Shown one piece after another: positions 25,559 through 36,970 of a DNA stretch of 64,000 bases. The stretch covers positions 1 through 64,000 of the forward strand of contig JAYWVB010000054.1 of assembly GCA_039881045.1 (NCBI GenBank), in the 5' to 3' direction. The first letter of the stretch is position 1. Each line of letters begins with the position of its first letter. A program made the translations under genes and the position numbers. Under the pieces are notes generated by a model. The model ran no database searches and had not been told where the DNA came from. It saw nothing but the letters and a program-made list of their open reading frames with translations. Source of the DNA: Chaetomium olivaceum (taxonomy: Eukaryota > Ascomycota > Sordariomycetes > Sordariales > Chaetomiaceae).

Positions 25559-26306
25559 GGAGTAAGTGAGTTAGAGAGAGAGAGAAAGCCACTACATAGC
25601 AAAGCAAGAAGGCACCGATGAACATACAACGGCCCGAGGGTTTTTGAGAGACTTTCATGAGCCGCGTTGAGACGTGAAGCCCGGTTGACCTGCTTGAAAC
25701 GGGCCTCAACATCGACTGCCTCCCATGTGTATAACGAACGCTATAGGCAACACCGATCATTCCATCACAATTCAATAGGCTAACTACCTCGCTCGTCTCT
25801 TTCAGGTGGGGGTTTCCAAGTCGAGATTTAACCCGAAAAAACTTGCTGACGAGCAAAGTCATGGCCTTCGCGCCTGAGTAAATATCTTTGGCGATCACCC
25901 CCCAAAACTGGTCTTTAACAATTTCCACAGCATCACTGCACACACCGAAATCGCAAAATTGAGAATGCCTTTGTAATTCGGGTACCCAGCACCTAACTTC
26001 ACCATTAACTCGGGTCCGTCATTCAGAGCAGAACCGCCACCATCCTTCTACCCGTCATGGGTATCTCTCGGTATCTCGGAACGCCCTCTACATATTATGT
26101 ACAATGAAACAATGCCCCACAGACAACTGTGGACATATCGACGGGATATCAAAGCAAAAGAACAGCCATAAACGCGGGGCTTCCACGTAACCATGTGCCA
26201 ATAGTCATTAAGATCGGTACCGTCCGTCCGTCCGCCCCAGCCGTCGTGCAATCGTAAAACAAATCGTCAGAATATCCGGCCAAACCCCACAAAAGTCGGG
26301 GTAAGC
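25559..26306. other. Convergent intergenic region, alg2 / CFEM gene
   Basis: 750 bases between two genes that converge tail to tail. It is AT-richer than the genes and contains an AG-repeat right after the alg2 stop (25573-25587). No gene seen. Confidence 0.5.
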
Positions 26307-27303
26307 TTAGAGGAAGGCAGCAGCGATACCAGCGGCGGCGAGGAAGCCGAGAGCCGGGGCCGCAGTCATATGGGCACCCTGCAAGCTTTGTTAGCACTGA
26401 ACCAAACAAACAGATGATGACGGGTTGACTCACCTCAGCGCTGCTGGTGCTCGAGGCGGCATCCGAGGCCTGGCTGTTCAGGGCGCTGGTCAGGGCATCG
26501 CCGGTGATGCTGGACGTGAAGGTCGTCGAGCCGATAGTGGTCTCGAAAGTCGTCCCCTCGCCGGTGTGGGTCGAGACGATGGGCGCAGTGCCAGTGGTCT
26601 CGGGGGCATCGGTAGCACCGGGCACGCCGTTAACACCAGAGATGGTGGTCTCGCCAGTGACGGTGCTGGTGACATCGCCGCTGGTGAAGGTCGAGGTCCA
26701 GGTGCTGGTGGTAATGGCGCTAGCATCACCGGTCTCCTCAGCATCACCGCCGGAGCCGGAGCCGGAGCCGGTCGAGGTGCTATCAGCATCACCGGTGGGG
26801 GTCGCAGGGCTGCCAGACGAGCTGCCATTGCCGGGGCCCTATCTCGGAGTATTAGTGCGCCGAACTCTTGATCAATCGCCATGAAGGGGAACAATACTCA
26901 CATTCACGCTGCTAGCGGGAGGGCGGTACCGGTAGTGACGCCAGCGCCTGTGCAGAGGCTGTTGCCCCAGCTGATGACGATGTTGGCCTGGTCGACGTTG
27001 CCGCAGGACTCGATCGAGCAGTCGCGGATACCGAAGTTGAAGTTCTCGGTCTTGCACATGCAAGCGACATCATCGGCGGCGCAGCCGAATTCGGTAGCCT
27101 TCGCAAGCATGTTCCTGCCGCAGATTTTCTGTCATTGTGCGAATTAGTATGGGAGGTTGTACCCAGCGAGAACGCGCATGCGCCGAGAAAACCGAGGGAG
27201 GATTATTACTTACACCACACACAGGCATGTTGGAGGGGAAGTCAACAGCGGCCACGGTGACAGCGCCAGCGAGGGCGAGGATGGCGGTGATGGTGGTCTT
27301 CAT
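26307..27303 (-). CDS. CFEM-domain GPI-type cell-surface protein (one apparent indel)
   Basis: CFEM proteins are fungal extracellular eight-cysteine proteins, several of which bind haem or act at host or wall surfaces. A signal peptide (MKTTITAILALAGAVTVAA) is followed by the CFEM cysteine pattern (PVCG, KICGRNML, FGCAADDVACMC, FGIRDCSIESC). A Ser/Thr/Gly-rich stalk with repeated TST blocks and a hydrophobic tail (APALGFLAAAGIAAAFL) suggest a GPI anchor signal. Exons are 27303-27214, 27128-26902, 26838-26434 and 26378-26307; all introns have GT-AG ends. One base seems to be missing near 26913-26915 at the end of exon 2; with it the total is 265 codons including the stop. The aspartate usually seen in haem-binding CFEM domains may be D in the AADDVAC block; ligand is not proven. 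Confidence 0.88.
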
Positions 27304-27847
27304 TGTGAAGGTTGGTATGATTTGCACGTTCTGAAGAGTTGTAGTTTCGAGTCGAGTTGGTTTGATGTAAGTCGTGAGAACGAGTTCAACTGAATCGGTG
27401 ATGCGGGTTGAATGGTTGTAAAGGCGAGAAGGTGAGAGTGGGGGTTGGTCGTAAGGTGAGTTAGAAATTAACTAAATTCGCGTGTAATGCGAAACTTCTC
27501 GGGAAGAAATTGATGGAAGGTGGGAGAGAAGGGAAACAGTGGGAGGGCACACAGGGAAATTGTCAGGGCTTATATTGCGAGGGAAGTCGCGTCACAGCAA
27601 CGAAGTCGTTCGTGGGAGGGAGGACGATCGTTCCTTCCCGGGTAGAATTAAACAAAGAGTGGACCATGATCTCACCGAACCTGCCCCAAAGCTGTTGTAG
27701 CTCGTTTCTCCACAATATCGGGAAAGTGCGACGGAAAGCCTGAGTGGCTCAGTGGCCACGCTGGGCCACTCTGGGCCCCCAGACAAGCTGGCACTGGCTG
27801 GCAACCACGCAACCAACCTCGCCAACCTCTCACATTCACATTTTACT

Positions 27848-27932
27848 GCCCATTGCCTTGCCCATTGCCTTGCCCATCCGGAAGGTACCTGAGTACCTGA
27901 GTACCTGAATACCCGAATCCCTGAATACCTGA
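27848..27932. repeat. Two adjacent short tandem repeats (12-bp x2.5 and 8-bp x6)
   Basis: From 27848 to 27877 the unit gcccattgcctt repeats two and a half times. From 27885 to 27932 six 8-bp units follow, three identical gtacctga copies and three diverged ones (atacccga, atccctga, atacctga). Confidence 0.85.
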
Positions 27933-29190
27933 AGTCCCCTTTCGTCACCTCTGGAGTTACCCGAACTCGCCTCATTAGGTGAGGTGCGCCCTGGTGCGTT
28001 TCCGTCCGATGCCTTGTTTGGAAGACACGAACAGCACTGGCAGCCGAACTCGGCAACACGGCGCTGATGAGCCCGGCAGGTTGCCATGGCGGGACTGGGG
28101 ATCCCGTCTGCCACATCACGGCCCGATATGCAGCCACATGGGGGACCATGTTGTGTGTGTTCTGGACGGGCACCACTGGGAAAGGTCACCCATGCGGTGT
28201 CCTGGGCACTAGCAAGACCAGCTAACTAGTGTAGTGTACATACACTCGCCCACGTCGCCGCTACCGAGTAATTACGGGACATGGGAACCTGTGGCGGACC
28301 ATTCGCAATCCATTGGAAGGTCCCTCGGCGGTGGCTTGCTCGCTTGGTCGCTTGGTCGCCTGCTCGCCTGCTCGCCGGGCTGCCTCTTGTCGAGCTCGGT
28401 GATTTCGGCTCGCCGGCCTGGAGGCGAGTTCTTGGGTGTAACTGGTCTGACGTTGCGCAAGCTGTGTTCGTCCGATATGATGGCGGCGTCTCCACTGCCT
28501 GCCAGCTCCTGTGTTAGTGCAATTGGAAAAATCGTTGCCACGGAGAAGGGACAACCAAGACAGGCGAAATCCATGCATCTCAGATAACGTTTCCCCACTA
28601 CGGCTGAAGCAGGGAAATTTAGCTTTGCACGTGCATCGGTAGCTGGATCGCCGGGCAGCACTGAGCCCGCACTCTTTTTGATCCTCGGGCCATATTGACG
28701 CGTTGAAATCGGGCGATGTCGTCGAGATCTTGGTCGGGCCCGGTGGTGGCAGCACCCCATTGGCTGACGGGATTGGTTCTGCAAGCTCCCTCGTCTGCGG
28801 CAAGGAAACCCCTGTCAGACTGAACCCCAGGGCAGCTGGGCTCGCTGGGTAAAGATGGGACCTTGGTACCGCAAAAATCCGGAAACCCAGATCGGCATGG
28901 AGAGTTTCGATTTTTCTTACCGACTTTCAAGGGCGAGACCGGTGCATGCGGTTCACCAGCCCGACGGTTCATTTGAGAGAACAACCGGACATCCCATCCT
29001 TGTCGAATGAACTTTGAAGCGGCAGGTGATGTTAGCAAGCTATCAGCGGTCTGCGGTCAACAGGAAATGATCGTGGGTGTTCTCGATCGGCCCCACACTC
29101 AATCGGCTCTGGCACTTCTGGGCCCTGACAGACAAGTGGAGCGTAAAAAACCACTTGGCAGACGTACCTGCACCCATCGACGTCAGCGCA

Positions 29191-29220
29191 CATCAATCAA
29201 CATCAATCAACATCAACAAC
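29191..29220. repeat. 10-bp direct repeat x3
   Basis: Unit catcaatcaa occurs twice exactly and a third time as catcaacaac. Confidence 0.8.
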
Positions 29221-29646
29221 TTGAACTTGAACCAGAAAGCTGAATTACCAACCTCTCCATCAAGCTGGGCCCGGATCACGGCAACCCGGCCCCGGAGACA
29301 GCGCCTACCCAATCAGCAGCGCCACCATCGCAGCCCACCTCTCCCAAATTTGACAACTCCTCCAATAACCAACAACCACCCAACAACCTCCCCCCTCCGC
29401 TCGCACTTCCTCTCTACCTACCCGCATAAGTTAGCGTCACCAGCACTAACTAGCACCAGTACCTTACCAACCAACCCCTCCCATCTCCCAGGTTCCCCTC
29501 CGCCCGTCGTTACGTCCCCCTTTCAAGTGAGACATGCCTCTGCGCGGCCGCCCCCACCACCGTCCCGTCGCCCATCACGGTCTAGGGCGAGATGCGGGGG
29601 CCACCCACCTAGTCAGCGCAGCTTTTTGTGACGACGACCTTTTTTT

Positions 29647-29669
29647 GGGGGAGGGGAGGGGAGGGGGGG
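29647..29669 (+). other. Potential G-quadruplex motif
   Basis: Four runs of four or more G are separated by single A bases (GGGGG-A-GGGG-A-GGGG-A-GGGGGGG). This satisfies the usual G4 pattern. It is followed at 29695-29716 by a CT dinucleotide repeat. Confidence 0.6.
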
Positions 29670-29694
29670 TGGTTTCTTTTTGCCACCAAATTTC

Positions 29695-29716
29695 CCTCTC
29701 TCTCTCTCTCTCTCTA
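29695..29716. repeat. CT dinucleotide repeat
   Basis: Eleven consecutive CT dinucleotides. Confidence 0.85.
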
Positions 29717-30881
29717 CCTTAGCTTGGGGAAGCTTGTGGTAGCTTGTCGAGCTTGTGTAGCTTGTGTCACAAGAGAAATCTCCCTGGTCTGATGTGGTTG
29801 CGCGTTGGCCTGGCGCGCGTCGCTAGTGCCGTACCCTGCCGTATGTATGTATGTACCTACCGCACCACCCTGTCGTGCTGCGCTGTCTCAGCAGCAAGCG
29901 GTAGTGTGGTGTGCTGTGATGCGGTGTTGCTGTGTTGCTGTGCTGTGCTGTGTTGTGTGTTGTGTTGTGTCGCTTCATCAGCCAGCAAGCCGCTGCGCTG
30001 CAGAGAAAGACTGTGGAGAATTGGAGAGAAGGACTTGCCTGGTCAGACACCTCAACCAGCCTCCTCCCTCCTCCAGCAGATCGCAGTTTGTTTGACTCTG
30101 CGTCAATCACCGACGAGGTGGTCATACAGAACGAATGAAACGTCAACCTCGTCTGGAAGCATCGCACAGCGATTCACCAGCCCCCCCCTGGCGTGACATG
30201 AATTGGCCCTGACAGGCAACCGGTACTACGCAGTCATTATGACATGATTTTGGGGCCGTTGGGTTCTGCCGCTCATGCCCATTGCGGAGAGAAGCAGCTA
30301 TCGCGTCAATCTTGGGATGCAGCTTGCATGCACGTATGTGTGTACCTGGGAAATCGGGTGCAGATCTTCCATTTTCTGCCATGTCATGCAGCGAGCGGCG
30401 ACCGAGTTTATCGTTTACTCCAATCTGCTATGTGCGCGTGCGCTCTTTCGCGGAAAACCGTCACCGTCATCCTCAACTTCGTTACCTCCGTGGAACGTCC
30501 TTATGTACTTCTGTAAGGGGTATAAATAGACAACCTAGCAGGCAGCTAAACAACGATGCGCGCAAACGCTGTCCGTTGCTGTGGTGGTACATCGAGAGGA
30601 GCATCCTCGGACAAACAAATCGAGGACAGACCGAAAAACCCGTGATCCAACACCCGCCCAGAGAAAGCCGAGGGCATATTGACGCCCCTCCTTTCCGCCG
30701 TGTACGCCCGTCCATGCAATGAACGGCCTGCGACGTGAGGGTGCCCGCATATGCCAATGATGATCGATAAAAACGAGATTGAAAACACAAAACCCCAAAA
30801 CCCAATCATGCCAGGTATTAATCCCATCGTCACACTACATCACGCCATGCCTCATCCTCATTCACATCCAGATCATCAGAC

Positions 30882-33799
30882 TTAACCGCTGCACATCACA
30901 CACTCCTCGGGGTTCTCAATGCTGCCTATAACGTCTTGGTTAGCATCATGCTCAAAAACGGGAGTTGAAGTTGGTCAACTTACAAGCAAGAACAGCCTCG
31001 GAGTAAATATCCAGCTCCCGCTCCTTGCTCTCGTCCTCCTTGTCCTCGGCGTCCTTCTTGGAAGCGAGCACCGGCGACCCAATGTCCTCCGGCTTGGGCT
31101 TGTCCATCGGCTCGGTAGGCAGAGTCTTGGGGCTCTCACCCTCATCAACGTCGGCCTTAAAAGCAGGCGGCTTTGACGGCGAGGCGAGGATGCGGGCCCT
31201 AACATCACTAGCGGTAGGGGTCATGGGTGGCGGCGTGCTGGGAGTAGTGACACCGTTGGCGCCGTTGCTCTTGGGTGTGCTCTCCTTATTGACAAACGCC
31301 ATGGGGCGTGGCACCGCCGATGGTGACGACATGTAGCTGCCGGCCGGCGGGCCGCGCTTCTTGAGGCCCGACACCCCCTTGCTGACGTTGGTGTCCTGGA
31401 CGCGGAGCGCCTCCTGGTCGACGGTGAACTGAATGGGCTGGGCGGCAGCCTGGGTGCGGAGGTAGTACATGCCCGTCTTGAGACCAAGCTTCCAGCCGGT
31501 GAAGTGCATGCTGGTGATCTTGCCCATGCTCGGCTCGCGCATGTGAATGTTGAGCGACTGGGACTGATCGATGAAAGCACCACGATCGGCAGCCATTTGA
31601 ACGACGGTGCGCTGAGAGATTTCCCAAACGGTCTTGTAGAGCGCCTTGGTCTCGGCCGGGATGTTGGGGATGTTTTGGATCGAACCACCATCGGCGATGA
31701 TGCGGTTCTTCATGTTGTCGGACCAGAGGCCCATATCGACAAGGTCCTTCAAGAGCCAGGGGTTGACGACCTGGAACTCACCAGCCAGCACACGACGCTG
31801 GTAGATGTTGGACGTGTAGGGCTCGAAGCACTCATTGTTACCCAGAATCTGCGACGTCGAGGCGGTCGGCATGGGCGCGAGGAGCAAGCTGTTCCGGACA
31901 CCATGCTCCTTGATCTTGGCCTTGAGCGCGTCCCAGTCCCAGAGGCTGGTCGGCGTGACGTTCCACATGTCGTACTGGAGGATGCCCTGGGATACCGGAG
32001 ATCCTTCATATGTGGAGTATGTGCCTTGCTCCTTTGCCAGATCGCACGAGGCGGTCAGAGCGGCGTGGTAGATGGTCTCGAAGATTTGCTTGTTCAGCTC
32101 ACGAGCCTCGGGAGACTCGAAAGGCATGCGAAGCGCCAGGAAAGCATCAGCCAGACCCTGGACACCAACGCCGATGGGGCGGTGGCGCATGTTGCTGTTG
32201 TACGCCTCCTGGACCGGGTAGTGGTTGACGTCGATGATCTTGTTCAGGTTGCGAACCACGACTTGGGTGACTTCGTGCAGCTTCTGGAAGTCATAGACAC
32301 CCTGGTTGTAGTCGACGTACTGAGGAAGGGCCAACGAGGCCAGGTTGCAGACAGCAACCTCATCGGGCGCCGAGTACTCGATGATCTCAGTGCACAGGTT
32401 GGAGCTGCGAATGGTGCCGAGGTTCTTCTGGTTGCTCTTGCGGTTGCAGTGATCCTTGTAGAGCATGAAGGGGTTGCCGGTCTCGGTTTGGGCCTCGAGG
32501 ATGGCATACCAGAGTTTTTGGGCCTTGATAGTCTTACGACCGCGGCCGGCCTTCTCGTACTTCTCATACAGGGCCTCGAACTCGTCGCCATAGCAATCGG
32601 CAAGGCCAGGGCACTCGTTGGGGCACATCAGCGTCCACTCGCCGTTCTTCTCGACGCGCTTCATGAAGAGGTCGGGAATCCAGAGGGCCAGGAAGAGATC
32701 GCGAGCACGGACTTCCTCCTTGCCGTGGTTCTTGCGGAGGTCGAGGAACTCAAAGACGTCGGCGTGCCAAGGCTCGAGGTAGATGGCAAAGGCACCGGGA
32801 CGCTTGTTGCCACCCTGGTCAACGTAGCGGGCGGTGTTGTTGAAGACACGGAGCATGGGGATGATGCCATTGGAAGTGCCGTTGGTGCCGGCAATGTATG
32901 ATCCAGTGGCACGGATGCGGTGGATGTTGAGGCCGATACCGCCCGCCATCTTGGAAATCATGGCGCAAGTCTTAAGACTGTCGTAGATACCCTCAATGCT
33001 GTCATCCTTCATGTCGACCAGGAAGCAAGATGAAAGCTGCGCCTGAGGGGTGCCGGCGTTGAAAAGGGTGGGAGAGGCATGTGTGAAGAACTTGTTGGAC
33101 ATGAGATTGTATGTCTCGATGACGCGTTCCACGTTGTCTCCCCAGATGCCGACGGCAACACGCATGATCATGTGCTGTGGCCGCTCAACAATCTTGCCAT
33201 TAAGCTTCAGCAAGTATGAGCGCTCCAGTGTCTTGAAGCCAAAGTACTGGTAGTTGAAGTCCCGGTCATAGACAATGGCCGAGTCAAGCTCCTCCTTGTG
33301 GCGCATGACGCACTCGTATGTCTCTTTGGCAATCATGGGAGACGCCCGCTCATTCTTGGGGTTCACATAGTGGTAGAGGTCGCTCACGACGGCGGACCAT
33401 TGCTTTTTTGTCTGCTTGTGGAGGTTGGAAACGGCAATACGGGCAGCCAGGATGGCATAGTCGGGGTGGGTAACTGTCATGTACGCGGCAGTCTCGGCAG
33501 CCTGGAAAAGACGGTGTGAGCAGCTGGACTTGAGAAGGTGAAGGTTGGGTTTCCGGGTGAGCTTACCAGATCATCGAGCTGGGCCGTTGTGACACCACCA
33601 TACACACCAGAGATGACTTTCTGAGTGATGGCAACAGGGTCGACATGGTCCACATCAAGGCCATAGCAGAGGCGGGAGACCCGTGCTGTGATCTTGTCGA
33701 ACTGAACGCGTTCCTGACGCCCGTCTGAACAACCGAGTCAGTATTACCAACCTTGGTATTACTATCGAGTGCATACGTACCGCGCTTTTTGACATACAT
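30882..33799 (-). CDS. rnr1: Ribonucleoside-diphosphate reductase large subunit (class Ia R1)
   Basis: R1 reduces ribonucleotides to deoxyribonucleotides and is cytosolic, in complex with the R2 subunit. The N-terminal ATP-cone begins MYVKKRDGRQERVQFDK. Catalytic cysteines are visible in LSSCFLVDMKD, SSNLCTEIIEY and EVAVCNLAS. The radical-transfer tyrosine block YTSNIYQRR and the signature PTASTSQILGNNECFEP are present. A Ser/Pro-rich C-terminal extension ends in CVMCSG, the redox-active pair that re-reduces the active site. Exons are 33799-33781 (19 nt), 33724-33567, 33501-30984 and 30925-30882. They sum to 913 codons including the stop, with no frame break. The short first and last exons are supported by phase and by family sequence. 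A cell-cycle type promoter motif cluster lies about 265-300 bp upstream. Confidence 0.97.
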
Positions 33800-35041
33800 G
33801 GTGTCGGATGTGTCGGGTCACGGTTACGGGACAAAAGGCAGTGAAAAAAGGAGGGCGGGGAAGGATGGACGTCAAACGGTGAAAGGCTGGAGTGACTTGT
33901 CCACTACTGGTCTAGGCTGTGGCTGAGGTCAAGGATGAAAGAAGGCTGCTCTAAGTCAAGCCCTTTCGTGATGTAGTGTGGTGATGTTGTGTGGAGGATG
34001 TGGAAGGGAGGAGAAAACACGCTCTTGCTCTGCACTCTTTTAAGGGCGCTGGGTTGTGGACCGCGTCCGACGCGTGCCGACAGTTTTTTGGCGCGTCGCC
34101 GCAGCCCCGCCCATTAAACAAACAGGCTGAGCTTGGGCCACTATAGGCCGCTGTGCCGTTGATGCCCCACCATGCACACACCCAAACCCTTACCAATCCC
34201 TGGATTTGGACCTGGGGTCTCAGGCAGCAGCGGGCATGCAGGGCAGGTGCCATGAGCCATTGGGCAAGCTTTGGGTTTGGTTTCAGACTCCATCTGTTCT
34301 CTTACGTGTAGGCTGTTTTTGGACTCAGGCTCGTCAGGTTCATTAGGTCGGTTACAAATCGCAAGATCGGCTTACGTAACCACATTCTTGTGTGCGTTGG
34401 GGGGTTAATCTGTCTCAAGGGTAGCAAGTACTACATCTAAGGCTGGAATAGCAAGCAAGAAATTTGGGAGCTCAACAAGCAGATTAGGAGCAAAAAAAGT
34501 ATAGTATAAAGAGAAGGCCGTAAAGGAGTATTTGTGTCGACTACTTTCACAGCCATCCAACCTAGGATATCAAACAATAAGTATATGGAGAGGAGGAAGT
34601 GAAACTGCAGATATTGAATTATTTCACGGCTCATGTGATAAACGTCCAAGGTATCGAACTTCGACCGAGTAACCGAGCCAAGTCATTCCGAAATCTTCTC
34701 GTCGAATAAACCGGTCTTTACCTAACAGCATGACCATTTCGATAGGCACCACCGCGCAACACTCGAAGGGCGCGATGTTGTGCAATCACCCTAGGTGTAG
34801 AGGGGAGGCATTGGAGTTTGAGCACAGGTTGAACTACTGAAGACCCACGGCGTTGAATTGCGGGCTTGTGTTTAGTTGACGCTATCATAGTTAGAAGCTA
34901 GTTGTTCTGGGTTTCTACTGTAATTTAGTACTGATGTTTATAACTGATAATTTTGTGTGTAGCGTGGTAGAGAGTGCCTCGCTCGCTTACCTATCTACGT
35001 CGCTCCCTTACTATCAGATACGTTATTTACCTAGGTACTTA
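33800..35041. other. rnr1 promoter and AT-rich flank of the transposon
   Basis: The first 300 bases carry the rnr1 promoter cluster. From about 34280 to 35040 the DNA becomes AT-rich and contains no gene. It ends in the left flank of the Fot1-like element. Confidence 0.5.
34061..34098. promoter_or_regulatory. CGCGT/E2F-like cluster upstream of rnr1 (putative MBF sites)
   Basis: Three CGCGT cores occur within 38 bp (34062-34066, 34071-34075 as part of ACGCGT, and 34092-34096). The third is embedded in TTTTTTGGCGCG, which fits the E2F consensus TTTSSCGC. In yeasts ACGCGT (MCB) recruits MBF to G1/S genes, ribonucleotide reductase being a classic target. The role here is inferred from motif and position, about 265-300 bp before the rnr1 start. 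Confidence 0.6.
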
Positions 35042-35048
35042 ACGTATA

Positions 35049-35082
35049 TTATAAGCGAGCCGAACATATAAGCGAGCCGAAC
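35049..35082. repeat. Left subterminal 17-bp repeats, 2 copies
   Basis: Unit atataagcgagccgaac; the first copy begins tt instead of at. It is the inverted counterpart of the array at the right end of the transposon. Confidence 0.9.
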
Positions 35083-35150
35083 AGTCTCCACCACAACGGG
35101 TCCCCTGCAATCTCAACGTTACATCTTCCTCCACAACTCTACAACGCAAT

Positions 35151-36830
35151 ATGTCCCCTCCTTCAAAGGAAGAGAGGGTGATCTTAGCCCTTCAAGCCTC
35201 CAAAACGACAAGAAGATAAGCCTTAGGGCTGCAGCTAAGCTCTACGATGTCCCGGTATCAACACTCCACGGCCGACGCGCTGGTCAGCGTGCACGACGCG
35301 ATTTGCCAGCGAACTCGCGCAAGCTTACGGATCTCGAAGAGCAGACGATTGTTCAATACATCCTTGACCTCTCTACGCGAGCTTTCTCGCCTAGGCTACG
35401 TGGTGTAGAAGATATGGCCAACCAACTACTACGCGTACGCGACGCACCCCCTGTCGGCAAGCTCTGGGCCCACAACTTTGTCAAACGCCACAAACAGCTC
35501 AAGATGCGTCGTGTGCGTAGATACAACTACCAGAGGGCTAAGTGCGAGGATCCAAAGATCATCGGTGACTGGTTTACGCTTGTACGGAACATGATAGCTA
35601 AGTACGGTATCCTGGATAACGATATCTACAACTTCGATGAGACCGGGTTCATGATGGGCATCATCTCTACGGGCATGGTAGTCACAACCTCGGATGGCTT
35701 TGGCAGGGCAAAGCTAGCCCAGCCTGGCAACCGCGAATGGGCGACTGTAATTCAGGGAGTCAATGCCCTTGGTTGGGCGATCCCTCCGTTCATCATCTTG
35801 GCAGCGCAATATCACCTTGCCAACTGGTACCGGGAGTGCGGCCTACCCCTCGACTGGCGTATTGCAACTACCCACAATGGCTGGACTACCAATGCAGTTG
35901 GCCTAGATTGGATCAAGCATTTCGATCACCATACGGCGCCTCGGACAAAGGGCACGCACCGGTTGTTGATTCTCGACGGTCACGAAAGCCACCACTCCAC
36001 CGAGTTCGAGCAGTACGGCAAGCAGAACAATATCATCACACTCTGCATGCCTGCACACTCTTCCCATAAGTGCCAGCCACTTGATGTTGGCTGCTTTGGG
36101 CCACTGAAGCAGGCGTATGGTCGCCAGGTTGAGGAGTTCATGCGCGCGCATGTCAACCACATCAGCAAGCTCGAGTTCCTTTGCGCTTTCCGCGAAGCCT
36201 TCTTTGCTTCTATCACAGAGAAGAATATCCAGGGTGGCTTTGCGGGGGCTGGCCTTGTTCCGTACAACCCAGAGATGGTGCTCTCCAGGCTGGATGTCAA
36301 GCTTTATACACCATCGCCCCCAAACTCGCGGCCTAGTACTGCCGGCACTGTCAAACCCTGGGCTTCCAAGACACCGCACAACCCCAAAGAAGCCGACTCG
36401 CAGTCAAAGCTTATCAGACTCGTATTGCCAACCATCAAGGTAGCTCCCCAGCTTCGATGTTGGCCGCCGTTGACCAGCTTACCAAAGGGACAATGGCTGT
36501 AATGCACCAGGTAGCCCTTCTTGAGTCAGAGGTGTCTTCGCTCCGCAAGGCCAACGAGGCACTAAGCAAGCGGCGGAGGGCCAAACGGACACGTGTACAG
36601 CTTGGAGGGTCACTTACTGTGCAAGAGGCACAGGGTCTTGCGGACCAGAAGGCTGTAGGTGGGAGGGCAGGAGAAGATATACAGCCAGATGGTAGTAGTG
36701 CAGGGGGGGTCAGAGGAAGGTTCGGCGCTGTGGGGTATGCGGCAAGCCCGGCCATAATGCGCGTACCTGCCAGGAGGCTGGGGAAGCCTCTGATTCGGCT
36801 TCTTCTAATGTAATTGTAGTCATTTCCTAG
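35151..36830 (+). CDS. Fot1/pogo-like transposase with C-terminal zinc knuckle (three apparent frameshifts)
   Basis: The protein cuts and pastes the surrounding element. The N-terminus (MSPPSKEERV, then KISLRAAAKLYDVPVSTLHG) is a helix-turn-helix, followed by a CENP-B-type DNA-binding domain. The DDE_1 core has the acidic triad in NFDETGFMMG, LILDGHESHHS and QPLDVGCFGPLK; 35 residues separate the second and third Asp. A coiled-coil tail (LLESEVSSLRKANEALSKRRRAK) leads to a zinc knuckle, CGVCGKPGHNARTC, near the end. The frame needs one extra base in A-run 35202-35205, at 36415, and in G-run 36703-36709. With these, 561 codons including the stop are open up to TAG at 36828. Unrepaired, the longest open piece is 399 codons (35303-36502), still spanning the triad. 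Confidence 0.9.
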
Positions 36831-36878
36831 CGTTGTTGTGTGGTAATTGGGAATAGTGTCGGTAGAGCGGTGGAAAGT

Positions 36879-36963
36879 GTTCGGCTCGCTTATATGTTCG
36901 GCTCGCTTATATGTTCGGCTCGCTTATATGTTCGGCTCGCTTATATGTTCGGCTCGCTTATAA
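36879..36963. repeat. Right subterminal 17-bp repeats, 5 copies
   Basis: Unit gttcggctcgcttatat in five tandem copies, the last differing by one base. It is the reverse complement of the left unit. Confidence 0.92.
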
Positions 36964-36970
36964 TATACGT

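Larger units (their letters stand above)
27304..30881. other. 3.6-kb intergenic region rich in short direct repeats
   Basis: No gene-like ORF. The region contains several small tandem repeats (27848-27932, 28334-28375, 29191-29220), a G-run cluster at 29647-29669, a CT repeat and a TGTGCTG-like simple-sequence patch at 29926-29972. Promoter of the CFEM gene is at its left end. The rnr1 3' UTR is at its right end. Confidence 0.45.
35042..36970 (+). mobile_element. Fot1/pogo-like Tc1-mariner DNA transposon, near full length
   Basis: The element is 1,929 bp, flanked by TA on both sides (35040-35041 and 36971-36972). Its terminal inverted repeats match perfectly over 42 bp, starting ACGTATATTATAAGCGAGCC. 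Inside each end lies a tandem 17-bp unit, two copies left and five copies right. It encodes one transposase. Size, TA target and DDE_1-type transposase are those of the Fot1/pogo family. The coding part shows no excess of C-to-T/G-to-A stop codons, so it has not been obviously RIP-mutated. A second, outer pair of inverted 9-mers (tatcagata) lies at 35012-35020 and 36971-36979, which leaves some doubt about the exact ends. Confidence 0.88.

Noticed and set aside
31504..32901. 465-codon plus-strand ORF
   Set aside because: It is the antisense shadow of the rnr1 catalytic exon, which is conserved on the minus strand.
34640..34680. tRNA-like B-box on the minus strand (agttcgatacc)
   Set aside because: No A-box at correct spacing and no cloverleaf stems.
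35042..36970. RIP mutation of the transposon
   Set aside because: The coding sequence is not depleted in C and lacks scattered TAA/TAG stops; its only defects are single-base deletions.
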